From UKL13-2 sp043773745 (lineage in GTDB: Bacteria > Pseudomonadota > Gammaproteobacteria > Burkholderiales > Usitatibacteraceae), in contig JAYVEV010000083.1 in the NCBI GenBank assembly GCA_043773745.1, positions 1-36,702 of the forward strand: a stretch of DNA of 36,702 nucleotides, given 5' to 3'. Positions 1-8,124 of this stretch are shown piece by piece (within the stretch, counting starts at the first letter, position 1; every line of letters begins with the position of its first letter). The notes under the pieces are model-generated. The model did not search any database, was not told where the DNA came from, and saw nothing but the letters and a program-made list of their open reading frames with translations. The position numbers and the translations under genes were made by a program.

Positions 1-94
1 GGTCCTGGGCACCAAGCATTTTTTGGTTGGTGGCACACACCGATATGCGCTGATTAGCCCATAAAAGTGCTATGCCACCGATAACCTGCCGCGG

Positions 95-253
95 CTAAAT
101 GCGTCCTGTCACCAGCAAAATGAGCAGAACAACCACGACCAGGCCAACAACACCGCTCGGTGCGTAGCCCCAGCTTCGACTGTGTGGCCATGATGGAATT
201 GCACCGATCAAAATCAAAACCAGAACGATTAAAACGATTGTGCCAATACTCAT
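95..253 (-). CDS. DUF3309-type small membrane protein
   Basis: A 52-residue protein that I read directly from the minus strand. It starts at ATG 253 behind a good ribosome binding site (AAGGGGA, about 6 bases upstream). Residues 4-19 form a hydrophobic helix (GTIVLIVLVLILIG), followed by the motif PSWPHSRSWGYAPSG (residues 20-34), and a second hydrophobic helix spans about residues 35-48. This helix-PxWPHSRxWGYxPSG-helix layout is the signature of the DUF3309 family, whose function is unknown. It is complete and of normal length. It faces the same way as the next small membrane gene at 394-615. The motif match makes the family assignment fairly safe; the role is unknown. Confidence 0.8.
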   Translation of the reverse strand: MSIGTIVLIVLVLILIGAIPSWPHSRSWGYAPSGVVGLVVVVLLILLVTGRI

Positions 254-324
254 AAACATCCCCTTAACTTGTAATTGTGTGCCACCGACTTAGGCCGATA
301 GCAATGAGGAGCTTTGTCCACACA

Positions 325-342
325 ATCCCAAGTTATTGGGAT
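325..342. repeat. Perfect 7-bp hairpin
   Basis: ATCCCAA (325-331) and TTGGGAT (336-342) pair perfectly around a 4-base loop. It lies in the gap between two minus-strand small genes, upstream of the DUF3309 gene. There is no T-tract, so this could be an operator or an RNA hairpin rather than a terminator. Confidence 0.4.
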
Positions 343-357
343 CAGCCCCTAGGGTCT

Positions 358-383
358 GTGCGCTACCGAACACGGGAGCGCAC
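358..383 (-). terminator. Hairpin downstream of the 394-615 gene
   Basis: GTGCGCT (358-364) pairs with AGCGCAC (377-383). An inner CCG/CGG pairing (366-368 with 373-375) closes a 4-base loop. It lies 10 bases beyond the stop codon of the minus-strand gene at 394-615. No U-tract follows, so termination is only plausible. Confidence 0.35.
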
Positions 384-393
384 TGGCTTTGGA

Positions 394-615
394 TTAGCCT
401 TTTTTGTTTCCGAACAATAGTAGGGCGGCACCAATCAAAATTGCGCCAACACCGGCCCAAACGGGCACATTAACCGTTTCTTTTTCCTTGACCGACAATT
501 CAATCGGGCCAAGTTTTATTTGCTGGGTATCTTTGGTGTAGCTAAACCCGCCATACGCCAACGCGAGAATACCGCCTACGATTAGAGCGATCGCTGTCAT
601 TTTGACTGCATTCAT
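394..615 (-). CDS. Small two-helix membrane protein, unknown function
   Basis: A 73-residue protein. I chose ATG 615 (MNAVKMTAIAL...) rather than the longer frame from 660 because AAAGGAAAT lies just upstream of 615 and the extra 15 residues look non-coding. An N-terminal hydrophobic helix (residues about 5-22) is followed by a polar loop (KDTQQIKLGPIELSVKEKETV, residues about 28-48) and a second helix (WAGVGAILIGAALLLFG, about 52-69). A helix, a short charged beta-like loop and a second helix are seen in many uncharacterised proteobacterial inner-membrane mini-proteins. I cannot tie it to a named family. The neighbouring DUF3309-type gene has the same orientation. Confidence 0.65.
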   Translation of the reverse strand: MNAVKMTAIALIVGGILALAYGGFSYTKDTQQIKLGPIELSVKEKETVNVPVWAGVGAILIGAALLLFGNKKG

Positions 616-795
616 ACTGATTTCCTTTAATTTTAGATTTAATATTGCGCAGAAATACAACTAAAAATTTAGTGTACGCGGAACGAATGCATGCATCAAG
701 GCTAGAAAAACGAGACGATGCTTTTGGCTAGGACATGTTGCAGTTGGTTGCACTGGCTTTGCTGCTATGAGAATCTGTTGCTTAACCTGTTAAAA

Positions 796-820
796 TTTCA
801 TTACTTCAAATGTAATGAAA
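796..820. promoter_or_regulatory. Perfect inverted repeat upstream of cysD
   Basis: TTTCATTAC (796-804) and GTAATGAAA (812-820) are exact reverse complements separated by 7 bases. The repeat ends 38 bases before the cysD start. The size and symmetry suit a dimeric regulator such as a LysR-type protein. CysB-like control is a guess from the neighbouring gene only. Confidence 0.45.
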
Positions 821-858
821 AATTATTCGTTTTAATCCCATCACTTTAAAATTTCCAA

Positions 859-1764
859 TTGACTCATCTCGGTTTGAATCATCTCCAATGGCTGGAATCG
901 GAAGCCATCCACATCATGCGCGAGGTGGTTGCTGAATGTGCCAACCCGGCGTTGTTGTTTTCGGGCGGCAAAGATTCCATTTGCATGTTGCGGATTGCAC
1001 AAAAGGCATTCAGTCCTGATCGCTTCCCTTTTCCGCTGCTGCATATTGATACCGGACACAATTTTCCTGAAGTCATGAAGTTTCGCGATGAGTGTGTGGC
1101 CGCCTTGGGCGAAAGACTTGTTGTCGGTTCAGTAGAAGCATCAATTGCCGCCGGTCGTGTACGTTTGAAACATCCTCTTGAAAGTCGCAATTCATACCAA
1201 AGCATCACCTTGCTCGATATTATTGCCGAGCATGGTTTTGATGCGCTGTTTGGCGGTGCCCGGCGCGACGAAGAAAAAGCGCGTGCAAAAGAACGGATTA
1301 TTTCGCATCGTGATGAGTGGGGCCAGTGGGATCCTAAAAATCAACGCCCTGAATTGTGGAGCCTCTACAACACTCGCATGGTGAAAGGTGAACACCTGAG
1401 GGTGTTTCCGCTCTCAAACTGGACCGAGCTCGATATTTGGCATTATATTGAGCAAGAAAAATTGCTTGTGCCAACGATCTATTTTGCGCATGAACGTAAA
1501 GTCGTTGAGCGTAATGGGTTGCTGATGCCGATCACAGGCGTCACACCGCCGCGCGACGATGAGATCGTCGTGAAGCGCATGGTTCGCTTTCGTACCGTCG
1601 GCGATATGACCTGTACCTGCCCCGTTGCCTCAACTGCGTCAACCGTAGAGTCGATTATTGCCGAAACTCTCATTACCCATGTTAGTGAACGCGGTGCCAC
1701 GCGCATGGACGACCAAACCAATGATGCCTCGATGGAATTACGAAAAAAAGAAGGGTATTTTTAG
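859..1764 (+). CDS. cysD: Sulfate adenylyltransferase subunit 2 (ATP sulfurylase small subunit)
   Basis: CysD catalyses the adenylylation of sulfate by ATP to give APS and pyrophosphate, in complex with the GTPase CysN. It is the first step of assimilatory sulfate reduction. The 301-residue protein has the PP-loop motif SGGKDS (residues 35-40), the conserved FGGARRDEEKARAKER block and RPELW, VFPLSNWTE-DIW, and the C-terminal SMELRKKEGYF. It has the normal length. The start must be TTG 859: an in-frame TAA lies at 847-849 and the conserved EAIHIMREV begins only at residue 15, so a later ATG would cut the core. No clear Shine-Dalgarno is visible. The stop overlaps the cysN start by one base (TAGTG), indicating translational coupling. 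Known function of the family; identity very secure. Confidence 0.96.
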   Translation: MTHLGLNHLQWLESEAIHIMREVVAECANPALLFSGGKDSICMLRIAQKAFSPDRFPFPLLHIDTGHNFPEVMKFRDECVAALGERLVVGSVEASIAAGRVRLKHPLESRNSYQSITLLDIIAEHGFDALFGGARRDEEKARAKERIISHRDEWGQWDPKNQRPELWSLYNTRMVKGEHLRVFPLSNWTELDIWHYIEQEKLLVPTIYFAHERKVVERNGLLMPITGVTPPRDDEIVVKRMVRFRTVGDMTCTCPVASTASTVESIIAETLITHVSERGATRMDDQTNDASMELRKKEGYF

Positions 1765-3056
1765 TGCTATTAACTGCGGTCCATGATGCCGACACCTTGC
1801 GTTTTACCACTGCCGGTTCAGTCGACGACGGCAAAAGCACGCTGATTGGCCGTTTGCTGTATGACACGCAATCTATTCTCGACGATCAGGTGCGCGCACT
1901 TGAGGGGGCCACCATTCGTCATGGGCATGTGGAGGCAGGTGAAAAGCTGGACCTGTCCCTGCTCACGGATGGCTTGATGGCAGAGCGGGAGCAGGGCATC
2001 ACGATTGATGTGGCGTACCGATATTTTACTTCCATGGTCGGCACCAAACAGCGCCGCTTTATCATTGCCGATACGCCCGGTCATGAACAATACACGCGCA
2101 ATATGGTTACTGGCGCGTCAACTGCCAATCTGACTATTATTTTATTGGATGTGAGTCGCGGCCTCACCACCCAATCGAAGCGCCATGCGGTGATTGCATC
2201 TTTGCTGCGCATTCCCCATGTGGTCGTGGCGGTAAATAAAATGGATCTGGCGGCTTATGCCGAGAACGCCTTTACGAGAATCAAAGACGAGTTCGCATCA
2301 TTTTTGGAGCCGCTTGGTTTTACGCAAATAAGCTTCATTCCGGTTTCCGCACTAAATGGCGACATGGTGGTTAATCCCGGCACTAGCATGGCTTGGTATT
2401 CGGGTGCCACCCTGCTCCAAACCCTAGTATCTGCGAGGATCTTCAGGGATTCGTCCGTTGGCTTCAGATTTCCCATCCAGCTTGTCAGCCGCGTTAAATT
2501 TGGGTCACAAAATGATTTGCGCGGCTACTGTGGCCGGGTTGAGTCGGGCAGTGTTTTTGTGGGGGATGAGGTCATGGTGTTGCCCTCCAGACAGCTCGCA
2601 ACAGTGGTGCAGATACCCACTTTTCAGGGTGGGCAAGAAGGCGCCACAAATGGCGAATCGATCACGTTGGTATTGGATCGCCAAATTGATATCTCGCGCG
2701 GCGACATGATCGTTCACCCCCATACTTTGCCGACGGTGGATGCCAAACTTTCCGCCCATCTTTGTTGGCTGGATATCGAGCCGATGAATCTTTCACGGCG
2801 TTATTGGCTTAAGCACACAAGCCAGGTGACGCGCGCGCAACTGATTGAAATAAGCTATCGACTTGATGTGAATACTTTAGAGCAGCAAACTGGTGTGACA
2901 ACCCTGATCATGAATGAAATTGGCCAAGTTGATATCAAAACTCAGCGTCCGCTGATGTTTGATGCCTATGAAGATAGTCATCAGACGGGCTGCTTTGTAT
3001 TGATTGACGATGCCACCAATCGCACCGTGGCAGCGGGAATGATCGTGAGTAAATAG
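1764..3056 (+). CDS. cysN: Sulfate adenylyltransferase subunit 1 (regulatory GTPase)
   Basis: CysN couples GTP hydrolysis to APS formation by CysD. The 430-residue protein begins at GTG 1764, overlapping the last base of cysD. It carries the elongation-factor-type GTPase motifs: P-loop GSVDDGKST (18-26), the GITIDVAYRYF switch, DTPGH, NKMD, and a VSAL G5 motif. EF-Tu-like beta-barrel domains follow. It ends after the barrel and therefore lacks a fused CysC (APS kinase) domain. No cysC, cysH or sulfite reductase gene is in the window, so the rest of the pathway must be encoded elsewhere. A bidirectional-looking terminator follows within 11 bases of the stop. Confidence 0.96.
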   Translation: MLLTAVHDADTLRFTTAGSVDDGKSTLIGRLLYDTQSILDDQVRALEGATIRHGHVEAGEKLDLSLLTDGLMAEREQGITIDVAYRYFTSMVGTKQRRFIIADTPGHEQYTRNMVTGASTANLTIILLDVSRGLTTQSKRHAVIASLLRIPHVVVAVNKMDLAAYAENAFTRIKDEFASFLEPLGFTQISFIPVSALNGDMVVNPGTSMAWYSGATLLQTLVSARIFRDSSVGFRFPIQLVSRVKFGSQNDLRGYCGRVESGSVFVGDEVMVLPSRQLATVVQIPTFQGGQEGATNGESITLVLDRQIDISRGDMIVHPHTLPTVDAKLSAHLCWLDIEPMNLSRRYWLKHTSQVTRAQLIEISYRLDVNTLEQQTGVTTLIMNEIGQVDIKTQRPLMFDAYEDSHQTGCFVLIDDATNRTVAAGMIVSK

Positions 3057-3066
3057 CGCTGCAAAT

Positions 3067-3099
3067 AAAAAAGCCGCTCTATAGCCAGGCGGCTTTTTT
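3067..3099. terminator. Rho-independent terminator between cysN and tRNA-Leu
   Basis: AAAAAAGCCGC (3067-3077) pairs with GCGGCTTTTTT (3089-3099) around an 11-base loop. The A-run and T-run flanks make it look bidirectional. It can end cysDN on the plus strand and the tRNA-Leu transcript on the minus strand. Confidence 0.9.
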
Positions 3100-3113
3100 A
3101 TTAAAAACTAATC

Positions 3114-3200
3114 TGGTGCCCGGGAAAAGACTCGAACTTTCACACCATTGCTGGCGCATGGACCTGAACCATGTGCGTCTACCAATTCCGCCACCCGGGC
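3114..3200 (-). tRNA. tRNA-Leu (anticodon CAG)
   Basis: Read on the minus strand, this is an 87-base class II tRNA with an encoded CCA end. The acceptor is a perfect 7-bp stem (GCCCGGG / CCCGGGC). The anticodon stem CATGG/CCATG encloses loop TTCAGGT, giving anticodon CAG, which reads CUG. A long variable arm and a GTTCGAG T-loop are present, as expected for leucine tRNA. Confidence 0.96.
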
Positions 3201-3271
3201 ATATCAGTCACGCAAGAACAACAACTGTACATCTAGCTATCACTCTCGCGTAAAATGAGCGGCGAATATAT

Positions 3272-5992
3272 ATGAAAAGAGCCCAATTGTCTACACGACC
3301 CAAGCACAGCAAAGAAAAACCGTCCATCAGCAATGCATCTGCTGCGGGAAATTCGCCCTCATCCAAGCTCAAAGCAACTAAGGTTAAGCCTGCCTCTCGG
3401 GCGGGCGACCCGCATCTTGAGCGTGAGCGCAACAAATACGAAAATCCGATCCCCAGCCGCGAATTGATTCTTGAATTACTGGCCGAGATTGGCGTCCCTG
3501 CAGATGCCGCCACGATTGCGGCGCGCCTTGAAATCGCCGATACCGAGCAGGAGGGTTTTATCCGCCGCCTGAATGCCATGGAGCGTGACGGACAGGTGAT
3601 GCGCAATCGCAAAGGCGATATTTGCCTTCTCGATAAGCTGGATCTCATTCCGGGCAAGGTTCAGGGGCATCCCGATGGGTTCGGGTTTTTGGTGCCCGAC
3701 AACGGCACAGATGACCTATTTCTAAGCCCCAAACAAATGCAAAAAGTGCTGCACGGAGATCGTGCTGTGGTACGCGAAGTTGGTGTTGATAAACGCGGCC
3801 GTCGTGAAGCGGCAATTGTTGAAGTCATTGAGCGCGGCAACACCAAGCTTGTTGGCCGGTTGTTTGTTGAGCATGGCGTCTATTTTGTGGTCGCTGAAAA
3901 CAAACGAATCAGTCAGGATATTTTGGTTGAGCCCGGCTATGTCGGCGGCGCTACGGCGGGCCAAGTGGTGATGGTAGAGCTGGTCGCCCAGCCGTCCAAA
4001 CAAGCCGAGCCAGTCGCGCGCGTGCTGGAGATTATCGGTAACTATGCCGATCCCGGTATGGAGATAGAGATTGCGCTTCGCAAACACGATCTCCCGCATG
4101 AGTGGCCTGCCGATGTATTGGCTATTGAAGCAAAAATACCCAAGAAAGTAACCGCGGCAGACATTAAAGGCCGTGTGGATTTGCGCGACTTCCCATTTGT
4201 CACCATCGATGGCGAGACCGCCAAAGATTTTGATGATGCGGTTTATGCCGAGCGACAAGGTGGTGGCAAAAATTCCGGCTTCCGTCTCATGGTGGCGATT
4301 GCAGATGTATCGCACTATGTAAAAACGGGTGATGCGCTGGATCGTGAAGCACGTAATCGCGGCAATTCAGTTTACTTCCCACGCCGCGTCATTCCGATGT
4401 TGCCTGAGGCTTTGTCGAACGAAATGTGTTCGCTCAAGCCTCATGTGGACCGTCTCGCGCTAGTGTGCGACATGTCGATTTCCCTCACCGGCGAGGTCAA
4501 GCACTACGAATTTATGGAAGCGGTGTTTCATTCCGCCGCGCGCTGCACATACACCAGTGTGGCCAAGGCGATTTACGGCTTGGAGCCTAACCAAAATGAT
4601 CATGGTCTGGATGCCAGCATCATTCCGCATCTGAAAATACTGGATCAGGTATTCCGTGTCTTGCTGGCGGCCCGTAACAAGCGCGGTGCGATTGATTTTG
4701 AGACCACTGAAACCATGATGATGTTCGATGAAGGTGGCAAGATTGAACGCATCGTGCCAACCGTGCGCAATGACGCGCATCGTTTGATTGAAGAATGCAT
4801 GCTGGCCGCCAATGTCTGCGCCGCCAATTATCTGGCTGCCAATGAGCACGCCAACCTTTATCGCGTTCACGAGCGGCCCAGTGAGGAAAAACTCGTTGCG
4901 TTGCGCGCCATGCTGAAAGATTTTGGTTTGCAGATGATGGGCGGCAAAGAGCCCAAGCCGTCTGATTACGGCGAAGTGTTAAAAAAAATCAAAGAGCGCC
5001 CCGATGCGCCATTATTACAAACGGTTATGTTGCGCTCAATGAAGCAGGCCGTTTACAGCCCCGATAACGCGGGTCATTTTGGGCTGGCGTATGAGGCTTA
5101 CACCCATTTCACATCACCGATTCGCCGCTACCCGGATTTACTGACTCATCGCGCGATCAAAGCCGTGCTCAAGGGCGAAACCTACGACCCGAAAGCGCCT
5201 TGGGATCAGCTTGGTACACAGTGTTCGGCCACGGAGCGCAGAGCGGATGAAGCCACGCGTGATGTCACCGCTTGGCTCAAGTGCTATTACATGAAAGATC
5301 GCATTAATGAGGTTTTTACCGGCATGATCACGGGTGTGACGGCCTTTGGTATTTTTGTGACGCTGGATGATGTGTATGTTGAAGGCCTGGTGCATATTTC
5401 CGAGCTGGGCCAGGATTATTTCCATTTTGACCAAGATAAACATTTGATCTTGGGCGAACGTACCCGCAAGAAATATCAGCTGGCTGATCGCTTGAATATC
5501 AAGGTGGTGCGGGTCGATATTGAGACCAGCAAAATTGATTTTGCTTTGTCCAGCGAGAAACCCAAGCGCGCATCCACGCCGGAGGAAGAAGACGAGCAGG
5601 ATACGCAAGTAGAGCGACAAAATATTGCGCCCGGCTTCAGCCAAAAACCCGGCAAGGCACCGAATAAAATACCCAAGCCCGCATTGACTACCAGTAATTT
5701 ACCACCGCTGCCATCGTTTTCCAAAGGTGGAAGCAAAGCCCGGCTTGAAAAAGCCCCGTTGGCAAAAACGGTCGGCCTCAAAGCTGAGAAGACAGTTGTT
5801 ACTTTCACCAGTGCCAATCCGCCCACCACGCCAGTTGCAGGTTTTGCGAGCGAGCATGTGGTCGGCAAACGTAAAGCCAAGGTTGAGCCCAAGCCGCTAC
5901 CGCAGTCAAAAAATTCTCAGCAAGCAAAAAATAAAGCAGGCGGCAAATCTAAAGCAGGCGGCGCACTGTTAAACAAGAAGAAAAAGAAATGA
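3272..5992 (+). CDS. rnr: Ribonuclease R
   Basis: RNase R is a processive 3'-to-5' exoribonuclease that degrades structured RNA, including rRNA and mRNA fragments. The 906-residue protein has a basic N-terminal leader (about 1-60), a winged-helix region (about 65-120), cold-shock domains (about 125-290) and the RNB catalytic domain. Its active-site pattern is ID-x5-D-x-DD at D313, D319, D321 and D322. An S1 domain spans about 678-763 (GMITGVTAFGIFVTLDDVYVEG). The last 140 residues are a lysine-, serine- and proline-rich tail ending NKKKKK. This is long for the family (E. coli RNase R is 813 residues) and probably disordered and RNA-binding. The start at ATG 3272 has only a weak binding site. 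rnr overlaps rlmB by ATGA, a pairing also known from other proteobacteria. Confidence 0.96.
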   Translation: MKRAQLSTRPKHSKEKPSISNASAAGNSPSSKLKATKVKPASRAGDPHLERERNKYENPIPSRELILELLAEIGVPADAATIAARLEIADTEQEGFIRRLNAMERDGQVMRNRKGDICLLDKLDLIPGKVQGHPDGFGFLVPDNGTDDLFLSPKQMQKVLHGDRAVVREVGVDKRGRREAAIVEVIERGNTKLVGRLFVEHGVYFVVAENKRISQDILVEPGYVGGATAGQVVMVELVAQPSKQAEPVARVLEIIGNYADPGMEIEIALRKHDLPHEWPADVLAIEAKIPKKVTAADIKGRVDLRDFPFVTIDGETAKDFDDAVYAERQGGGKNSGFRLMVAIADVSHYVKTGDALDREARNRGNSVYFPRRVIPMLPEALSNEMCSLKPHVDRLALVCDMSISLTGEVKHYEFMEAVFHSAARCTYTSVAKAIYGLEPNQNDHGLDASIIPHLKILDQVFRVLLAARNKRGAIDFETTETMMMFDEGGKIERIVPTVRNDAHRLIEECMLAANVCAANYLAANEHANLYRVHERPSEEKLVALRAMLKDFGLQMMGGKEPKPSDYGEVLKKIKERPDAPLLQTVMLRSMKQAVYSPDNAGHFGLAYEAYTHFTSPIRRYPDLLTHRAIKAVLKGETYDPKAPWDQLGTQCSATERRADEATRDVTAWLKCYYMKDRINEVFTGMITGVTAFGIFVTLDDVYVEGLVHISELGQDYFHFDQDKHLILGERTRKKYQLADRLNIKVVRVDIETSKIDFALSSEKPKRASTPEEEDEQDTQVERQNIAPGFSQKPGKAPNKIPKPALTTSNLPPLPSFSKGGSKARLEKAPLAKTVGLKAEKTVVTFTSANPPTTPVAGFASEHVVGKRKAKVEPKPLPQSKNSQQAKNKAGGKSKAGGALLNKKKKK

Positions 5993-6726
5993 AGCCCCAA
6001 ATCGTATTTGGTTTTCACGCTGTAACCTCACGGCTGCGGGTGCGTGCCGAGAGCGTGCGCGAAATGTATGTTGATGCCAAGCGCATCGACAAACGCATGG
6101 AAGATCTGCTGGCCCACGCCAAAGATAAAAATGTTCGCGTCATGCAGGTTGATGGTGCGAGGCTCGACGGCATGACCGGCAACGCGCGGCATCAGGGTGT
6201 GGTGGTGCTGGTAGAGCCCAGCCAGTTGCCCCAATTTGTTGACGATGTGCTGGAGGAATTAACCGTGCCGCCGTTTTTATTGGTGCTTGATGGCGTAACC
6301 GATCCGCATAATCTGGGGGCCTGTTTGCGGGTCGCCGATGCGGCCGGCGTTCACGCCGTCATTGCGCCGAAAGATCGCAGCGTGGGCCTGACCGCTACCG
6401 TGATGAAAGTCGCCTCGGGTGCCGCCGAGAACGTGCCCTATATCACCGTCACCAATCTTGCGCGGACATTAAAAGAACTCAAAGAGCGCGAAATCTGGGT
6501 CGTTGGCGCCGATGAAAACGGCAGCAAAGATTTATTTCACGCCACGCTAAAAGGTCCTCTTGCTTGGGTGCTCGGCGCGGAAGGCGAGGGTCTGCGCCGC
6601 CTTACCCGCGAGAACTGCGATGAGATCGTCAGCATCCCGATGTTCGGCTCGGTCGAGAGTTTGAATGTTTCGGTGGCAAGCGGAGTGTGTTTGTTTGAGT
6701 CGAGGCGACAACGCGAAACGAGCTAA
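5989..6726 (+). CDS. rlmB: 23S rRNA (guanosine-2251-2'-O)-methyltransferase
   Basis: RlmB methylates the ribose of G2251 in the peptidyl-transferase P-loop of 23S rRNA, using S-adenosylmethionine. The 245-residue protein has the N-terminal substrate-binding domain (about 1-75) and a SpoU/TrmH (SPOUT) domain. Its three motifs are visible: DGVTDPHNLGACLRVADAAG (about 98-117), VLGAEGEGLR (about 193-202) and SIPMFGSVESLNVSVASGV (about 214-232). The PHNLGA and SLNVSVA elements form the knotted cofactor site. The start overlaps the rnr stop by four bases (ATGA), so the two are translationally coupled. A short hairpin follows before the convergent diguanylate cyclase gene. Confidence 0.95.
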   Translation: MKPQIVFGFHAVTSRLRVRAESVREMYVDAKRIDKRMEDLLAHAKDKNVRVMQVDGARLDGMTGNARHQGVVVLVEPSQLPQFVDDVLEELTVPPFLLVLDGVTDPHNLGACLRVADAAGVHAVIAPKDRSVGLTATVMKVASGAAENVPYITVTNLARTLKELKEREIWVVGADENGSKDLFHATLKGPLAWVLGAEGEGLRRLTRENCDEIVSIPMFGSVESLNVSVASGVCLFESRRQRETS

Positions 6727-6727
6727 A

Positions 6728-6757
6728 GTCTATTAAGGCTGCGGGAATAGACGTTTT
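6728..6757 (+). terminator. Candidate terminator after rlmB
   Basis: GTCTATT (6728-6734) pairs with AATAGAC (6746-6752) across an 11-base loop and is followed by GTTTT. It lies directly after the rlmB stop, in the 48-base convergent gap. The stem is AT-rich, so strength is doubtful. Confidence 0.45.
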
Positions 6758-6774
6758 GATCGTCTTATTGCGCC

Positions 6775-7851
6775 CTAAAGTGTCGTCGGCGATACGTATT
6801 GTGCCTTGCTGTTTTTTTGGAAGAATCGATAGCTTCCGCAACGTTCTTGCTTTGCGCTGTACATCGCCTGATCCGCTTCTGACAAAAGCTCTTGAGCGGA
6901 ATTTCCATCGCGCGGATACATGCTGATGCCGATGCTTACAGCGATACTAATGGTATGTTCGCCAATGCTGCAGGATTGCAAACAGGCTGAGGCGATCTTG
7001 CCAGCAAGTGCGGCAGCGTCCACATCGCCGGAAAGTTCTTCCAGCAAGACCACGAATTCATCTCCACCTATACGCGCCACTACGTCCGTTTCGCGTACTG
7101 AGGACTTGATTCGCAATGCCATCTGACGCAGCAATTCGTCGCCCACATCATGGCCAAAGGAATCATTAATCGATTTGAACTTGTCGAGATCCAAGAACAT
7201 GACCGCCAGGCATTCATTGCGGTTGGCGGCTCGGATGACGGCGTCATCAGTGCGCTCGACCAAGGATCGCCGGTTGTAAAGGCCGGTCAGCGGGTCCCTA
7301 GTGGCTAGCTCACTCGCACGCCGCTCTGCTTGCCGACGTTCGATGATTTCCAATTGCAGCGCGGCGTTATTTTCCTTGAGATCATTTACCCGCTGTACTC
7401 GCAAATCATCATTCAGTTCTGAAAGTTCCTTGGTCTTTTCAAGTAACTCCAGTTTTTTCTGTACCAATTGAACAAATACCGACACCTTTGCCTGGAGAAT
7501 TTGCGGAATGATCGGTGTAAACAAGAAATCTACCGCGCCCAGTTGGTAGCCCTTATGCATGCGGCTTATGTCGTCTGGGGAATAGGCAGTAACGAAGATG
7601 ATCGGGACGTCGGATCCGCGCTTGATGGTTCGCATAATCTCCACCGTTTCGAAGCCGTCCATTCCCGGCATGTTTACATCCAACAGAATGACGGCAAATT
7701 CGAGATTTAGCAGCAAACGCAATGTCTCTTCGCCGGAAGGTGCCGTGACGATGTCGTAGGAGCCTGCGTCTGGCGCGCTTTCTAGCAGTGTGCGGAGCAC
7801 CAGGAGACTGGCCGGGTTGTCGTTAACGATCAGAACTGCGGGTCTAGGCAT
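6775..7851 (-). CDS. Response regulator with GGDEF output (diguanylate cyclase)
   Basis: A 358-residue protein predicted to make cyclic di-GMP from two GTP. The N-terminal receiver (about 1-125) keeps phospho-acceptor D58 (ILLDVNMPGMDG) and T88. It has N10-D11 where two acidic residues are usual, and T112 where the invariant lysine normally sits (FLFTP instead of F-x-KP). A coiled-coil linker (about 128-180) leads to the GGDEF domain: LTGLYNRR (188-195), active-site GGDEF (262-266) and inhibitory-site RETD (253-256), five residues before it. The catalytic and product-feedback sites both look intact. It lies downstream of two histidine kinase genes on the same strand, after a 273-base gap, so it is a likely output of that system. 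No strong ribosome binding site is visible at ATG 7851. Confidence 0.9.
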   Translation of the reverse strand: MPRPAVLIVNDNPASLLVLRTLLESAPDAGSYDIVTAPSGEETLRLLLNLEFAVILLDVNMPGMDGFETVEIMRTIKRGSDVPIIFVTAYSPDDISRMHKGYQLGAVDFLFTPIIPQILQAKVSVFVQLVQKKLELLEKTKELSELNDDLRVQRVNDLKENNAALQLEIIERRQAERRASELATRDPLTGLYNRRSLVERTDDAVIRAANRNECLAVMFLDLDKFKSINDSFGHDVGDELLRQMALRIKSSVRETDVVARIGGDEFVVLLEELSGDVDAAALAGKIASACLQSCSIGEHTISIAVSIGISMYPRDGNSAQELLSEADQAMYSAKQERCGSYRFFQKNSKAQYVSPTTL

Positions 7852-8124
7852 GGTGGTCTGAAAATCTGAAAGCGAATCGCGGGGTTATCTCTGACGATAC
7901 ATTTTGCGGGATTGCACCTTCGCGTATACAGACGCAAGTAGCACTCATAACACCATTGTGCCGACGACTCCAACTCCAACTTGTCAGCGATCAGTCTTCG
8001 ATACCGTAGGACTGCAGCTAGCGTTTCTGTAAGAATTGACCAATTTTTGGACGGGCATATGCACCCCTACCTTTCTATTTTTTAATTACTCAAAAGAGGC
8101 CTACCCAAGCACTACTGACCTCGT
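7852..8124. other. 273-base gap in the signalling cluster
   Basis: No open frame with a credible start or ribosome binding site is seen on either strand, and there is no strong hairpin. On the minus strand this is the leader of the diguanylate cyclase, so a separate promoter for that gene could lie here. Confidence 0.4.

Noticed and set aside
3722..4315. A 197-codon minus-strand frame inside rnr
   Set aside because: It runs antisense to the catalytic region of a certain gene and has no ribosome binding site or recognisable domain.
3272..5992. A possible RNase II rather than RNase R
   Set aside because: The length, N-terminal winged helix, basic C-terminal tail and coupling to rlmB fit RNase R.
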